From Misgurnus anguillicaudatus (lineage: Eukaryota > Chordata > Actinopteri > Cypriniformes > Cobitidae), in the NCBI RefSeq assembly GCF_027580225.2, contig NC_073358.2, positions 6,577,501 through 6,641,500 on the forward strand: a stretch of DNA of 64,000 bases, given 5' to 3'. The translations under genes and the position numbers were made by a program. Of this stretch, positions 32,001 to 43,300 are shown piece after piece. Below the pieces are notes generated by a model that worked only from the letters and a program-made list of their open reading frames with translations, did no database searches and was not told where the DNA came from. Within the stretch, counting starts at the first letter, position 1, and each line of letters opens with the position of its first letter.

Positions 32001-34499
32001 CTATTTGCATTAATTCCTTAAAGGATAAGTCAATTTTCTAAAAAAAAAATCCAGATAATTTACTCACCACCATGTCATCCAAAATTTTTATGTCTTTCTT
32101 TGTTTAGTCGAGAAGAAATTTTTTTTTTTTTGAGGAAAACATTCCAGGATTTTTCTCACTTTAATGGACCCCAACACGTAACAATGCAGTTTAAACGGAG
32201 TTTGAAAGGACTCTTAATTATCTCAAACAAGGCATAAGGGTCTTATCTAGCGAAACAATTATAGTTTTTGACAATAAAAAAAAAATATGCACTTTGAAAC
32301 GGCAGTGCGACCTCACGCAATACGTCATCACGTCAAGAGGTCACGGATGATGCGAAACTTACCCAGTGTTTATACAAGTGTGCAGAAAGAGGACCGTTCC
32401 GACGTTGTATGTGGAATGATACTAATTAATGTCTTTGTGTCAGTTTATTGTTTAAAATGGTCCGCAAATGTGCGTTTCATTTATGTAACACGTGACCTTT
32501 CTACATTATTACGTAATTACGTGAGGTTGCGCTGGCGCGCCACAGGACCGGAGATAGACGAGAAGTTGTGGTTTAAAAGTGCATATTTTTAATTTTTCTT
32601 GTCAAAAATGGCGGTCGTTTCGCTGGATGGGACCCTTGTGCCTCGTTTGGGATCGTTTAGAGTCTGCAATTTTAAACTGCATTAAATCTGTTGCGTGTTG
32701 GGGTCCATTAAAGTCCATTAAAATGAGAGAGGTCTTGAAATGTTTTCCTCAAGAAACATAATTTCTTCTCGAATGAAGAAAGAAGGACATCGACATTTTG
32801 GGTGACATGGTGGTGAGTAAATTATCTGGATTTTTTTTTTTTAAGAAAATTAACTAATCCTTTAATTTTCCAACTTGGAATATTTCCAATATTTCTGAGC
32901 TTTGCAACTCTACTTGTAGCTATAAGAAATGACAAGACACCGCATAGTACTAACCTGCTTATTTGTGTGGATTAATTTCAGGATAACAGTGTTTTTGCTC
33001 TGAATACCCGGACAGGCAAACCAAAAAACAGGCAAAAATGGCTCTCAGATTTCATCCTGAAAAAAAGGATCAAAGTCAAACCTTCGGAAGCGCAGAGAAG
33101 AAGGAAGGCTTGCTTACAGTCAAAACCGAGGCGTACAAGAATAAAAAGCAAAGCAACAATACCAGATTCTCCTTTGCAGTCCTCTTCTTGTTCAGATTCT
33201 GAACTTTCCGATTCTGCCAGTCCTAGACAGCTCCCTACTAACCACATTCATTCAGATAAGAAGTCTCCATTGGATGGAGGTCATCTAATTGAGGAGACGC
33301 AGGGACTAAACTCTGAAGTTGCAGCTTCTGAAGCAGACCAGGAAGATGTGAGCGCTGAACCAGACAGCACTTCCTTCTCTCCACACCAAGGCGGAGACGT
33401 GTCCGTATCGAATCATACACAAGATGACAGTGGAAGTGAAACTTTATTGCCTGATGAGGACGAGGAGGAGAACGAAGATGGGAATAATCAAAACATGGAA
33501 AAAACATCTGGAGATGATCCAGATGAAACGTTAATATTGGTAGAGGACAAAAATGATGACAGTGACGTAACTCAAATAGATACTGAAATAGGTGAATTTG
33601 TTTCTAAATCTGGACCAGGAACGCCAAGACGGAAAGGTAAGAGTCACCCATGTGCAGCCGATGAAACAAGCCAGCATTCCTCTCAGGACATCTCTACATC
33701 TCCTGATTCTCAATCTTTACTGGTCAGAGATGAACAGGAAGATAATGGCAGCAAAGAAACAAACAAACTACAAGACGTTTTAACTGACATTGATTTGCAT
33801 GACAGCAGCACAAAATGCTCTGAATCTCAAGATGCTAGCCAGAGTTTTGCTCCACATGTTGAACTTTTCCCAGAAAGTGATAAAGAAAAAAATCATCAAA
33901 AGACAAAGAGGAAAACGATGTTGTTCGTGCATGCTGAAGATGCAGATGGAAACGAGACCAATGTGATTCAACAACCATCTGGACCTGTTAAGCCAGTAAG
34001 AGATGATGTCTCAAGTACCACTGAAACAACCGATAGTCCTTTGTTTAAACATGTCGGACAAAGCTTTCTTAAAAGGAAGAGGAGGAAGGAAGAGAAAATC
34101 GACAAGGATTCAGATTTGATGCAACGGGATATAGGTGCAAGTTCTCCGTGTCATGGTGATGACATCATCAGACTTAAAACTGCACAGAAGGACAACAAGG
34201 AATCACGTGAGGTGGAGGAACGAACGCAGGCCGCATCAGTCTTACGGACAAGTGAAACAGCCGAACTCTCGGAGGAAACGAGCAGGTTCTCTTTGGATTC
34301 AGACATGACTGTTATCTCACCGCATAAGAAGAAAAAGGCAAAAAAGCACAAGTTAGAAGAGCAGGATGATGCTGAGCTTGGTATAGACACTCAACATACC
34401 CAACAACACACTGAGTCGCCATCCAAAAGAATAAAAAAGAAGAAGAAAGACAAAAAGATGCAGGACAATGATGCAACCATTAGCCTTTCAAATGAATGA
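29091..34499 (+). CDS. taf1d: TAF1D-like RNA polymerase I factor subunit, C-terminus truncated by a frameshift
   Basis: TAF1D is a subunit of SL1/TIF-IB, which recruits RNA polymerase I to rDNA promoters in the nucleolus. Exons: 29091-29251, 29792-30098, 31591-31679, 31768-31825 and 32982-34499, 710 residues to the stop. Exon 1 ends at a GC donor (CAG|GCAAGT), and only this joint keeps the frame. Support from the remembered human protein: SDSGDSLFLTQ against SSDSSLFKTQ, FPFLLKSQKH against FPFLESENEK, and GGFYKCIKKIQ against RGFFNYIEKLK followed by an acidic stretch. C11orf54 is its divergent neighbour in human too. After residue 205 comes a long Ser/Asp/Glu-rich region with repeated KKKKKDK-type blocks, absent from the 278-residue human protein. 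The stop TGA at 34497 lies in a duplicated AATG. Confidence 0.72.
29314..29666. mobile_element. MITE, TTAAAGGTGCAGTGTGTAA family, copy 2
   Basis: It has the same ends and interior as 3625-3999 and sits in intron 1 of taf1d. It contains GGTCCCCTTACATGGAAGTC, as does copy 1. Confidence 0.85.
30220..30335 (-). mobile_element. Fragment of the Harbinger-type element seen at 44688-45293
   Basis: TTACTTCCTGCTTTGTTCAA, then CGCATTCTAATGACGAAAGC, is the reverse complement of an interior stretch (about 44770-44860) of that element. No ends are present. Confidence 0.6.
30402..30684. mobile_element. MITE, TTTAAAGCAACACTATGTAG family
   Basis: TTTAAAGCAACACTATGTAG is mirrored by CTACATAGTGTTGCTTTAAA. It lies in taf1d intron 2. 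Confidence 0.85.
30752..30965 (-). mobile_element. Solo fragment of the Helitron-like family
   Basis: TGTGTCTCTACGATGTTCTG, TATAAGGCTTTTTTTGGTTG and TTGGTTGCTAGGGAG match the reverse complement of the 139-bp unit of element 1. The fragment ends in TTATAGCACACCTCTCC, also found in the family. There are no terminal hairpins. Confidence 0.65.
31261..31412. mobile_element. Short MITE, TTAAAGGCGGGGTGCATG
   Basis: The left TTAAAGGCGGGGTGCATG is mirrored by CATGCACCCCGCCTTTAA, total about 150 bases, in taf1d intron 2. Confidence 0.85.
32018..32865. mobile_element. MITE family with AATCCAGATAATTTACTCACC arms, copy 1
   Basis: The ends are TTAAAGGATAAGTCAATTTT and TTAACTAATCCTTTAA. The subterminal AATCCAGATAATTTACTCAC is mirrored by GTGAGTAAATTATCTGGATT. 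It lies in taf1d intron 4; relatives are at 41282-41962 and 42018-42937. The interior contains an ATG followed by a short frame reading MVRKCAFHLC, which looks like the start of a THAP domain. Confidence 0.8.
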
Positions 34500-34500
34500 A

Positions 34501-35913
34501 CAGGTGGTAAATGATTCGATTCAAGCCACTGGGATCGATCATTCTAAGCATTTGCAAAACCCTGAGGGAGTTGCACAAGAGCCAAGTGACATAGTTGAGC
34601 ACATGGAAAGAAAACATCAAAGTTCTTTGTCTGAAAGCGATGAAAACATTGCATTAAAAAAAGCATCAGAACCCTTGGAGACGACGTGTAATTTAGAGGT
34701 TTCAGACAGCACGGATATCACAAAGGTTAAAAAGAAAAAGAAAGACAAGCACAAAGTGAAACAGCAGGACGCAGAGACGGGTTTAGATACTCGTAGTGTG
34801 GAAAATGTTCAGGAAGACAATGCTGAAAGTCCTGTGGAGTTGAAAGCGAATGATTCGATCAGTATCAGTGAAGACCATCAGCCTGAGAATACACAGAAAT
34901 CAGAGGAAATTACAAGGAGTTCATCACCCAGTGTAACTATATTAAGATCAGGGAAGAAAAAGAAGAAGAAGAAGAAAAATAAGAGTATGTATGGATGTGA
35001 TCAGCATGATTCCCACAATGTGAATCTGGATGCGTGTTCTGCGTCTCTGTTTGATGAGGTCGCTTGGGTTTCAGAGGAAGAAAACGGATCAACCGCACAA
35101 GAATATCTTGAAGAAAGACCAGCTGATGCACTTGAGCATTTGAAAAGTAATACAAAAGCGAAGTTAAATGATGCCAAAGGCAAAAACGAGAAGAGGAAAG
35201 AGGACAATACTGAGGAGAGCTATCCTGCGGTGCAATCTGGGGAAACGGTTACGCATGAGATGAGGAAGAAAAAGAGAAAGAATAAAAGGCATACAGATTA
35301 TCTCACGGAAGTAAACAGTGACATACAATTAGATCGTAAAGACTTTGGAAACTCCATTGGGAGATCAAAGAACAATGAACCAAATCAGGGTGCATGTCCT
35401 ATATCTCAAGCAATTGCACAGACAAAACAGACCGACTCATTTATTCAACAGAACAATGCAAAAAAACAGGTCATGACTGCCACCCTGGAAGATTCTGGAG
35501 ATGTGGGGAGAAAGAAGGATATTGAATTTACGAACAGTAATAACAAGATTATATCAAGCCCTGAGGTCAATACAAGTGACGCACCCAAAATGCCCGAAAG
35601 GGGTTGGAATAAAAACAGGTGTGGTGATGAAGCAGAAAATGTATTGGAGTCACGCAAAATACAAGAAACAGAATTTAACCCAAAGGGAGATACTTGCGCA
35701 GTTTTAGCTCAAGACAATTCGGAGTCTCAGACTGATGATGCGCCGCTTCGTAAAAAGAAGAAAAGAAAAAGAGATAAAGAAAGTGCATCTATGCTAGATA
35801 CGCAAACCGCTTTAAGTCACGATGAAACTGATGAGACTTTCATCCATAATGATGATGTGTTATCTAAAAAAAAGAAAAAGAAAAAATGGAAATGTATAGA
35901 GAACGATTACTGA
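34501..35913 (+). CDS. Out-of-frame continuation of the taf1d-like C-terminal region
   Basis: A frame of about 470 codons, open from 34468, continues the composition of exon 5 directly after its stop. It is acidic/serine-rich with KKKKKDKHKVKQQDAETGLD, repeating the KKKKAKK...DDAELGID block upstream of the stop, and it ends at a TGA at 35911-35913. Positions 34491-34500 read AATGAATGAA; one AATG copy fewer would keep ...SNE in frame with QVVND. It is most simply the former or allelic 3' part of the same coding sequence. An assembly error, a recent mutation or a separate downstream frame are alternatives. A poly(A) signal AATAAA at 36354-36359 fits one transcript ending after it. Confidence 0.6.
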   Translation, partial: QVVNDSIQATGIDHSKHLQNPEGVAQEPSDIVEHMERKHQSSLSESDENIALKKASEPLETTCNLEVSDSTDITKVKKKKKDKHKVKQQDAETGLDTRSVENVQEDNAESPVELKANDSISISEDHQPENTQKSEEITRSSSPSVTILRSGKKKKKKKKNKSMYGCDQHDSHNVNLDACSASLFDEVAWVSEEENGSTAQEYLEERPADALEHLKSNTKAKLNDAKGKNEKRKEDNTEESYPAVQSGETVTHEMRKKKRKNKRHTDYLTEVNSDIQLDRKDFGNSIGRSKNNEPNQGACPISQAIAQTKQTDSFIQQNNAKKQVMTATLEDSGDVGRKKDIEFTNSNNKIISSPEVNTSDAPKMPERGWNKNRCGDEAENVLESRKIQETEFNPKGDTCAVLAQDNSESQTDDAPLRKKKKRKRDKESASMLDTQTALSHDETDETFIHNDDVLSKKKKKKKWKCIENDY

Positions 35914-36353
35914 ACTGTTTCTCTCTTTGGGAACATACAGTCTAACATGGTAAAAGTTTGTAACTTTCAACTGTTTTGAAGGAAGAAAGTGATCTTAGTA
36001 TCTGAGACTATTTGATCTTAACTGTATTTTTGTAGATGTATTTATAAGAGTCTGTTTAACCTAAATTGATGTGTTTTGCACTGAATTGTACTGCTGAACG
36101 CATACAATTTATTAAAAAACACCTAAGCCATGTGTATGCTACTTTATTGTGCTTTTTGTATATAAGAAGTCTTTTATTTTTGTTTCAGACACCATGGTAT
36201 ATTTTTAATAAGCAAAGGGTGTTTGTGTAAACAAAAATCTTATTTGTCAAACAGCAAGCAAGTCCATTTTTAGAAACGAATCTGTGCAATTTTTATCATT
36301 TTTGCTATTTCTTCTTTTCTGATTTGTGGAAGTCTAACCCTTTGCTAATGAGA

Positions 36354-36359
36354 AATAAA
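36354..36359 (+). terminator. Candidate poly(A) signal of the taf1d-like gene
   Basis: AATAAA lies about 440 bases after the downstream stop. This is the best placed signal between this gene and aspa. Confidence 0.45.
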
Positions 36360-36592
36360 ATTTTACAGGTATCCCCCATCTGTGTCTGTGTTGCTATCTA
36401 TGCTGTAGTAGGCTACTGTCCTGCAACAGTGTTTCTCGGAAATTACAATAATATGAGTAAGAAGTTGCACGTGTCACATTAGTTTACGTTGTCAATTGCA
36501 TTATTGCTGTTATTGTTTATTTTTTTTGCAGATTACCGATAATGTTTATGTTGTTTTTGTCTTTGCTTTGTGCCATCATGCAGCGCTGCGAG

Positions 36593-36695
36593 AGCTGACA
36601 GGCGAATGACGTCAAAGTACCGCGAGAGCGAGGCTAAATTAAGACTTCTCTCATATCGCTCTCGCAGTACTTTGACGTCATCCGCCTGTCTTGTT
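36593..36695. repeat. Inverted repeat with two CRE-type TGACGTCA sites
   Basis: GAATGACGTCAAAGTACCGC with GAGAGCGAG is mirrored by CGCTCTCGCAGTACTTTGAC with GTCATC. Each arm holds TGACGTCA or its near-palindrome, with about 25 bases between the arms. It lies roughly 600 bases upstream of the aspa start and may be a small transposon or a promoter element. Confidence 0.6.
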
Positions 36696-37329
36696 GAGGC
36701 CGCGCATGAAGCCTATTGACATGACTGTCACCTTTAATTATGTGTGACCCTGACTGTGAAAACCCGGCTAAAGTCATTTTTGTGATAATAGATAAAATCA
36801 TCTTACATAAGATGATGCAAAGAACATTCTGTGAAAAATAACCTTGAAGTAAGGTCATGTTAAAGATTGAAAACAAATCAAACTATGATTTCCCCAATCT
36901 CATAAATATTTTACGAGAGTTTAGACTGGATTGCAGATAGGGACACATATATCCCATTTTTATTCTTTTATTGCAAATTACCCACAATGTTTATATATTT
37001 TATAAATATGTTGTGCTTTTTTTAATTCTCGTTTTTATTTAATTTATCGATTTATTGTCCAAGGAGATTACATTTATTCTGCTGTGTAATCTTTTTGGAG
37101 TAATCCCGAATGTCACTCGGTACGTCACAGTGCTAGTGTGGAGACGCAACACGGTTGTGAAACTCGATCCGTGCACCCTTAATGAAGATGACAAATGAGT
37201 CCAGTTGTCCTCAGGGCTCAGACACAGCCTTTAAATAACCATTATGTAACACAGCATTCAAAACAAGAGGAACCGGCTGTAGTGAGGAAACTGCGCTCTC
37301 GCGAAACGCGCGTTCGTGCTGCCATCGCT

Positions 37330-40300
37330 ATGAATTCTCGCAATAATGCTTCGTGTTTGCCCGGGATCAAACGGGTGGCTATTTTTGGAGGCACACATGG
37401 AAACGAAATGTCCGGCATTACGTTGGTTAATATGTGGATGAAGAATGCAGCCGAGACGAAAAGAAACGGACTGGTAACCAAGCCGTTCATAAGCAATCCG
37501 AAAGCAGTGGAAAAATGCGTAAGGTACATCGACACGGATCTGAACCGCGCATTCACTCCTGCTAATATCAGGTAAAATCACGATACACGTTATTTTTATT
37601 GTACGTTTGTTGCGTTTATCATTCATATTTATCATTACATAATACTTTGGCAAGATTGTAACTTCGCGCACATGAAAAATACAGTATATTATAACATTAT
37701 AGTAATGTTTTAAACCAGTTTACTGTAGTATAGGCCTATATTGTATTAATATAGGTAGCATATGTATTGGCTTTCGTTTAGCGAGAGGAGAGTTTAAACT
37801 GTTGCCGAACTTTGATACTTTCGTAGGACGCGTACTTACTATTTAATTTTGTTACGCACGCGTCACACTGGCGCGTCTCTGCGTTTTCTGTGCCTCGCAC
37901 AATGTTGTACAACCTTCGTTTCGAGACACTTGCTTTCTTCAGTCTGCTTTGCATACTGTAGCAAGGACACAAACAGATGAGTGAACCGATCAGCTGTTCA
38001 ACCTGCTCGTGTCAGGATACGCGTGATCAACGAGAAGAGCCATTAACATTGCGTGATACGCAGCAAACGCGGATGTGGTGTTTTTCTACCTAGCTGACGG
38101 AAACTTGACGTCTGATTGAATAACAATACATGATCATTGGAGCAAAATATTTAGGTGAATTACGATTAACGTTTTGACGGTGTTTGGATAGTCGACATGG
38201 TTTATACCAAATGTCCTGCGGGGTGAAGATTCTGAGCATTTCCCTTTACATTATTTAGGTAAATAATACATTACAGATAGAAATGTACTATCAAAATGTA
38301 CATAATTAGATCTACAGTATGCTTTGGTGTAAATACAGTGTGTAGGATAGCTTTAATGTCTTTGCCTTGCATCTAAACACAAAACAAAATATTAAAATCG
38401 CATTCACTATTGAATAGGAATAGATCAGATTTGAATGCAGAAATTATACCTGAGATGTGGTGAAATTAGCAATCAAATTGATGTTTGTAATTAAAATACA
38501 ATTAGTCAGGAGTATGCATATTATAAGGTAGACCTAAAGTGTTCAATCCAGACAGACATCTTAAGCTTTTATAATGTTTGGCCATCACATGAGATGTTAA
38601 CAGAGTGAATTGATACAAAATGTCCTTGATTCATTTTTTTTACTTTTGTCTTATTAATATTATTTATTTTTATCATGTTTAATAAAGCACATCACTTTGG
38701 TTAGATAAGCTAAGTTGTTGTGTAATATGAACATTTTTGAAATGTTACCTTTGGTCTGACTCATATAAATGATTACTCAAGTTTCTAGTTTACATTTGTC
38801 AAGTAAGTAAATTATTTAGCATTATAAGTAAAAGCCAGCCATTCGCCGCCCTTTTAAAATAGTTAATAGCACTTCTGCTTATTAAATAATTTTGGCCCCA
38901 GCACCAGGTGCTTTAATGCTGAAGTGTGTAGGTTCTGTGCCATGAAATGCCAAAAATAATAATTATATTGAGACAGTTTTCCCGAACACTCTGCCAGCAG
39001 TCGGACAAAGTCGGTTTCACTTCAATCTCACGGCAATGTTGCTGTGTTTGGCTGGTGGGGTCACTCAAACAAACAGAGCAAGTGTTTGGACTTTTAGAGA
39101 ATTTAACCTACAGAGAATTTCCTAAGTATTTTCATCTTACATTACAAGCGTTAATAAGGGTTAAAAATTGTATTCTGGAGATGAATTTTTGGAGGTTTAG
39201 CAGTTTTCTGAGATCCTGAGATCAATGTTCTGTTACTTATTTGTCATGTCTGTCAAAATGTAATTATTGTTGTTAATATTAAATAGAAACTTTCCATTCG
39301 CAGTGGTCCAGATACGGAAGGCCTGCCGTATGAAGTCCAGAGGGCTCGGGAAATCAATCAAATGTTTGGTCCCAAGGGAAGCTCGGATGCGTATGATGTC
39401 ATCTTTGACCTTCACAACACCACCTCAAACATGGGCTCCACCCTCATTCTGGAAAGCTCAAAAGACCTCTTCAACCTTCAGATGGTACATTACATCAAGG
39501 TAAGAAATGCCAAAAGCAATCACATTAAGTGAATAAAGTGAATTACTAATGTGCCATCTAGATTTTTATATATTATTTATACAGTAGTCTACTTCCATAC
39601 ATTATTATGCTCTTGTTGCATGTACTGTATACTGGAAATATGTATAAAAGGATCTTGCATTGTCGTATATGTATATTTTTTCTAGCACGTAACAATAACA
39701 CTATTGCGGTTTCAAAACGAAATTGACTAATTTCAGTAAAAACGTGTTTTCTATACCAAGAAAGTGACGAGATGAAAACCACTATTTTCTGTTACGAACT
39801 TTCGCATAGCATCTTTAGGTTATAAAAACATAAAAAAATTCAAATACATAATTTCATTTTCAAAGATTAATTATAAAAAATGATTATGTTTTCCGCAAAA
39901 ATGCAATAAATAAAAAAGAGTATGCCTTTTTTTAAAATGCTATAAATCTATTGAATCAGTATATACATTTGAATTCATCTTTGCTATATTATATTAATTT
40001 AGTTGACTAGTGGTATACAATGATTAAAAAATAAACATTAATGGCATTAATTAAAACACTTACTTTGTCATATTAAGAACACTGTCATTGCTGCTGTCAT
40101 CCTTAGGACGTCGTCACTAAAACTTTTTTGACAGCGATCAGCTGTAAAATATTTTTTTCCTGCTCGATTTTCGTCGATTTCGAGTAAAATAATGGAACGT
40201 TTTTCATAAGATCCTCTGGGGTCAATGTGTTAGCATGACAGAAGCTTGATGCTGTCAAGAGAACAAGCAACAGCCGGCATTTTTCCGAGTGCCTCTTACG

Positions 40301-43300
40301 TAAATTATTCGATTTTAATGGCTTACACTTCTTCCCCGCCACAGAAAACCACCACAAGTTTAGCAAAGCCATCAAAATTACTATTTTGTTTTTGTTTGTT
40401 TGTTTATCATGAAGTACAAAGTAGATGAGGAAAACTAGGAGTCTGTGTGTATTCAACGCACCGCCATTGTTGTTTACAATGCGTGGAATGGTGCGCTGTG
40501 ATTTGTTGAGCGGATTCTGCAGAGAAGGAGCACTGCAGTTTATTGCGTTTTGGAAAAAGAGGGAGAAAAAATGACAAAATAACATGGCAGATATCGCATA
40601 AATTTTTTGTGTAAAATTAAGAATTTATGTTTTAATACTGACCAGATACAATACTATTTTGGCAGTAACTCATGCCTAAAAAAGACGTTTATTTCGTTTT
40701 GGAACCAAACTCTTCATTTATTCTTAGTTCCCATGTGAAACTTTTCAGTTAACATTTATCAATAAATTGTTTGCTTATGCATGACAAAACTCAGATGCGT
40801 TTTCACCTTTTTCAGAAGGCTATGGCTCCACACACCTGCTCAGTGCTGTTAAATGAGCACCCACAGCTGAAATATTCAACCACACGTTCTGTTGCCAAAC
40901 ACCCCGTTGGTAAGTACAAAGTTACTAAACATAAACTTGACATGTTAAATCAAGTTTAATATTACATCTATAAGTTAAAGTTTGTCAGTGAGATGAGAAA
41001 CAGGATGTTCAGGAATAAAGATTTAAAGATTTTAAGTCACATGATTGTTTTTAGCTCAAAGCACATTTGTTATGTTGTTTACCATTTTTAGTTTTATACA
41101 TGTAAGATTTTACAGATGTTGTCTTGACGGTAAATTGGTGACATTTTAGCTTTGATATATCTACAACAGGTTTAATTTTCAGATTAATTCACATGTAAAG
41201 ATCAAGTAAATATTTTGTAACCTAACACATGTAATGTGTCTCAGTAATAAGACATCAGAGAACATATAAGACCCATGAATATTAAAGGATTAATCCATTT
41301 TCTTAAAAAAAATCCAGATAATTTACTCACCACAATGTCATCCAAAATGTTGATGTCTTTCTTTGTTCAGTCGAGAAGAAATTATGTTTTTTGAGGAAAG
41401 CATTCCAGGATTTTTCTCATTTTAATGGACTTTAATGGACATAATATATGAGGTCGTGCTGGCGCATCGTAGGACCGGAGATAGACGAAATCCAGATAAT
41501 TTACTCACCACAATGTCACCCAAAATGTTGATGTCTTTCTTTGTTCAGTCGAGAAGAAATTATGTTTTTTGAGGAAAGCATTCCAGGATTTTTCTCATTT
41601 TAATGGACTTTAATGGACATAATATATGAGGTCGCGCTGGCGCATCGTAGGACCGGAGATAGACGAGAAGTTGTGGTTTAAAAGTGCTTTTTTTTCTTGC
41701 CAAAAATGACAATTGTTTCGCTAGATAAGACCCTTATGCCTATTTTGAGATCATTTAGAGTCCTTTGAAACTGCAATTTTAAACTGCATTAAAACTGTTA
41801 AATGTTGGGGTCCATTAAAGTCCATTAAAATGAGAAAATCCTGGAATGTTTTCCTCAAAAAACATAATTTCTTCTCGACTGAACAAAGAAAGATGTTGGA
41901 TGACAAGGTGGTGAGTAAATTATCTGGATTTTTTTTTTAAAGAAAATTGACTAATCCTTTAATAAGTGCAACATGATGAGAAGCTTCAGCGAAAGTACCT
42001 AACAATGCTAATTAATATTAAAGGAATATTCCATTTTCTTTAACGAAAAATCCAGATAATTTACTCACCACCATGTCATCCAAAATGTTGATGTCTTTCT
42101 TTGTTGAGTCAAGAAGAAATTATGTTTTTTGAGGAAAACATTGCAGGATTTTTCTCATTTTAATGGACTTAAATACAGCCCAACATTTAATACTTAACTC
42201 GACACTTAACAGTATTTTCAACGGAGTTTCAAAGGACTATAAACGATCCCAAACGAGGCATAAGGGTCTTATCTAGCGAAACTATTGTCATTTTTGACAA
42301 GAAAAATAAAAAATATGCACTTTAAACCACAACTTCTCGTCTAGATCCGGTCGTGATGTGCCAGCGTGACCCCACACAATACGTCATGACGTCAAGAGGT
42401 CACAGAGGACGAACGCGAAACTCCGCCCTAGTGTTTACAAGTGTGTTGAAAGAGGACCGTTCCTACGTTGTTGTATGTGAAATGATACTAATTAATTTCT
42501 TTGTGTCAGTTTATTGTTTAAAATGGTCCGCAAATGTGCGCCTCATATATGTGAACACGTGACCTCCCTACGTCACTACGCATTTACGATAGGTCGCCCT
42601 GGACCGGACCTAGACGAAAAGTTGTGGTTTAAAAGAGCATATTTTTTATTTTTCTTGTCAAAAATGACAATCGTTTCTCTAGATAAGACCCTTATGCCTC
42701 GTTTGGGATCGTTTAGAGTCCTTTGAAACTCCGTTGAAAAAAACTGTTAAGTGTTGAGTTAAGTATTAAATGTTGGGCTCTATTAAAGTCCATTAAAATG
42801 AGAAAAATCCTGCAATGTTTTCCTCAAGAAGCATAGTTTCTTCTCGACTGAGCAGGGAAGGACATCGGCATTTTGTATGACATGGTGGTGAGTGGATTGT
42901 CTGGATTTTTCTTTTAAGAAAATGGAATATTCCTTTAATTTCTTATAGAAATATCAATTATTGGCAAAGTTACTTCACAGTTTTGAGTTAGTATTGACAA
43001 AACTATATGTTGAAATTTACCCCTGACTGAATATGATTTATTTAGTTAATATTGATTTATATGATTTACATTGATGTTTTATGGATTGCAGGTGTTGAGG
43101 TGGGCCCTCAGCCACAGGGGGTTTTGCGGAGCAATGTGTTTGAGTCCATGCGGACGATAATAAAGCATGCACTGGACTTCATTGAGCTCTTCAATAGTGG
43201 TAAGGTCAATGGAAGTTAACCACAGATCAGATTGCCTACCACAATACAATGTGGAATGTGTTCCTATAAAGAGATTTCAAAGGCAATAGGCAACATTGAT

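Noticed and set aside
37195..37329. Upstream in-frame ATG extending aspa by 45 residues
   Set aside because: The extension has no family counterpart, while the start at 37330 gives the expected 313-residue protein. It may still be used in some transcripts.
40103..40585. A 160-residue minus-strand frame inside aspa intron 2
   Set aside because: It lies in a repeated 1-kb transposon; the other copy has stops in the same frame. It is kept as a finding about the element, not as a gene.
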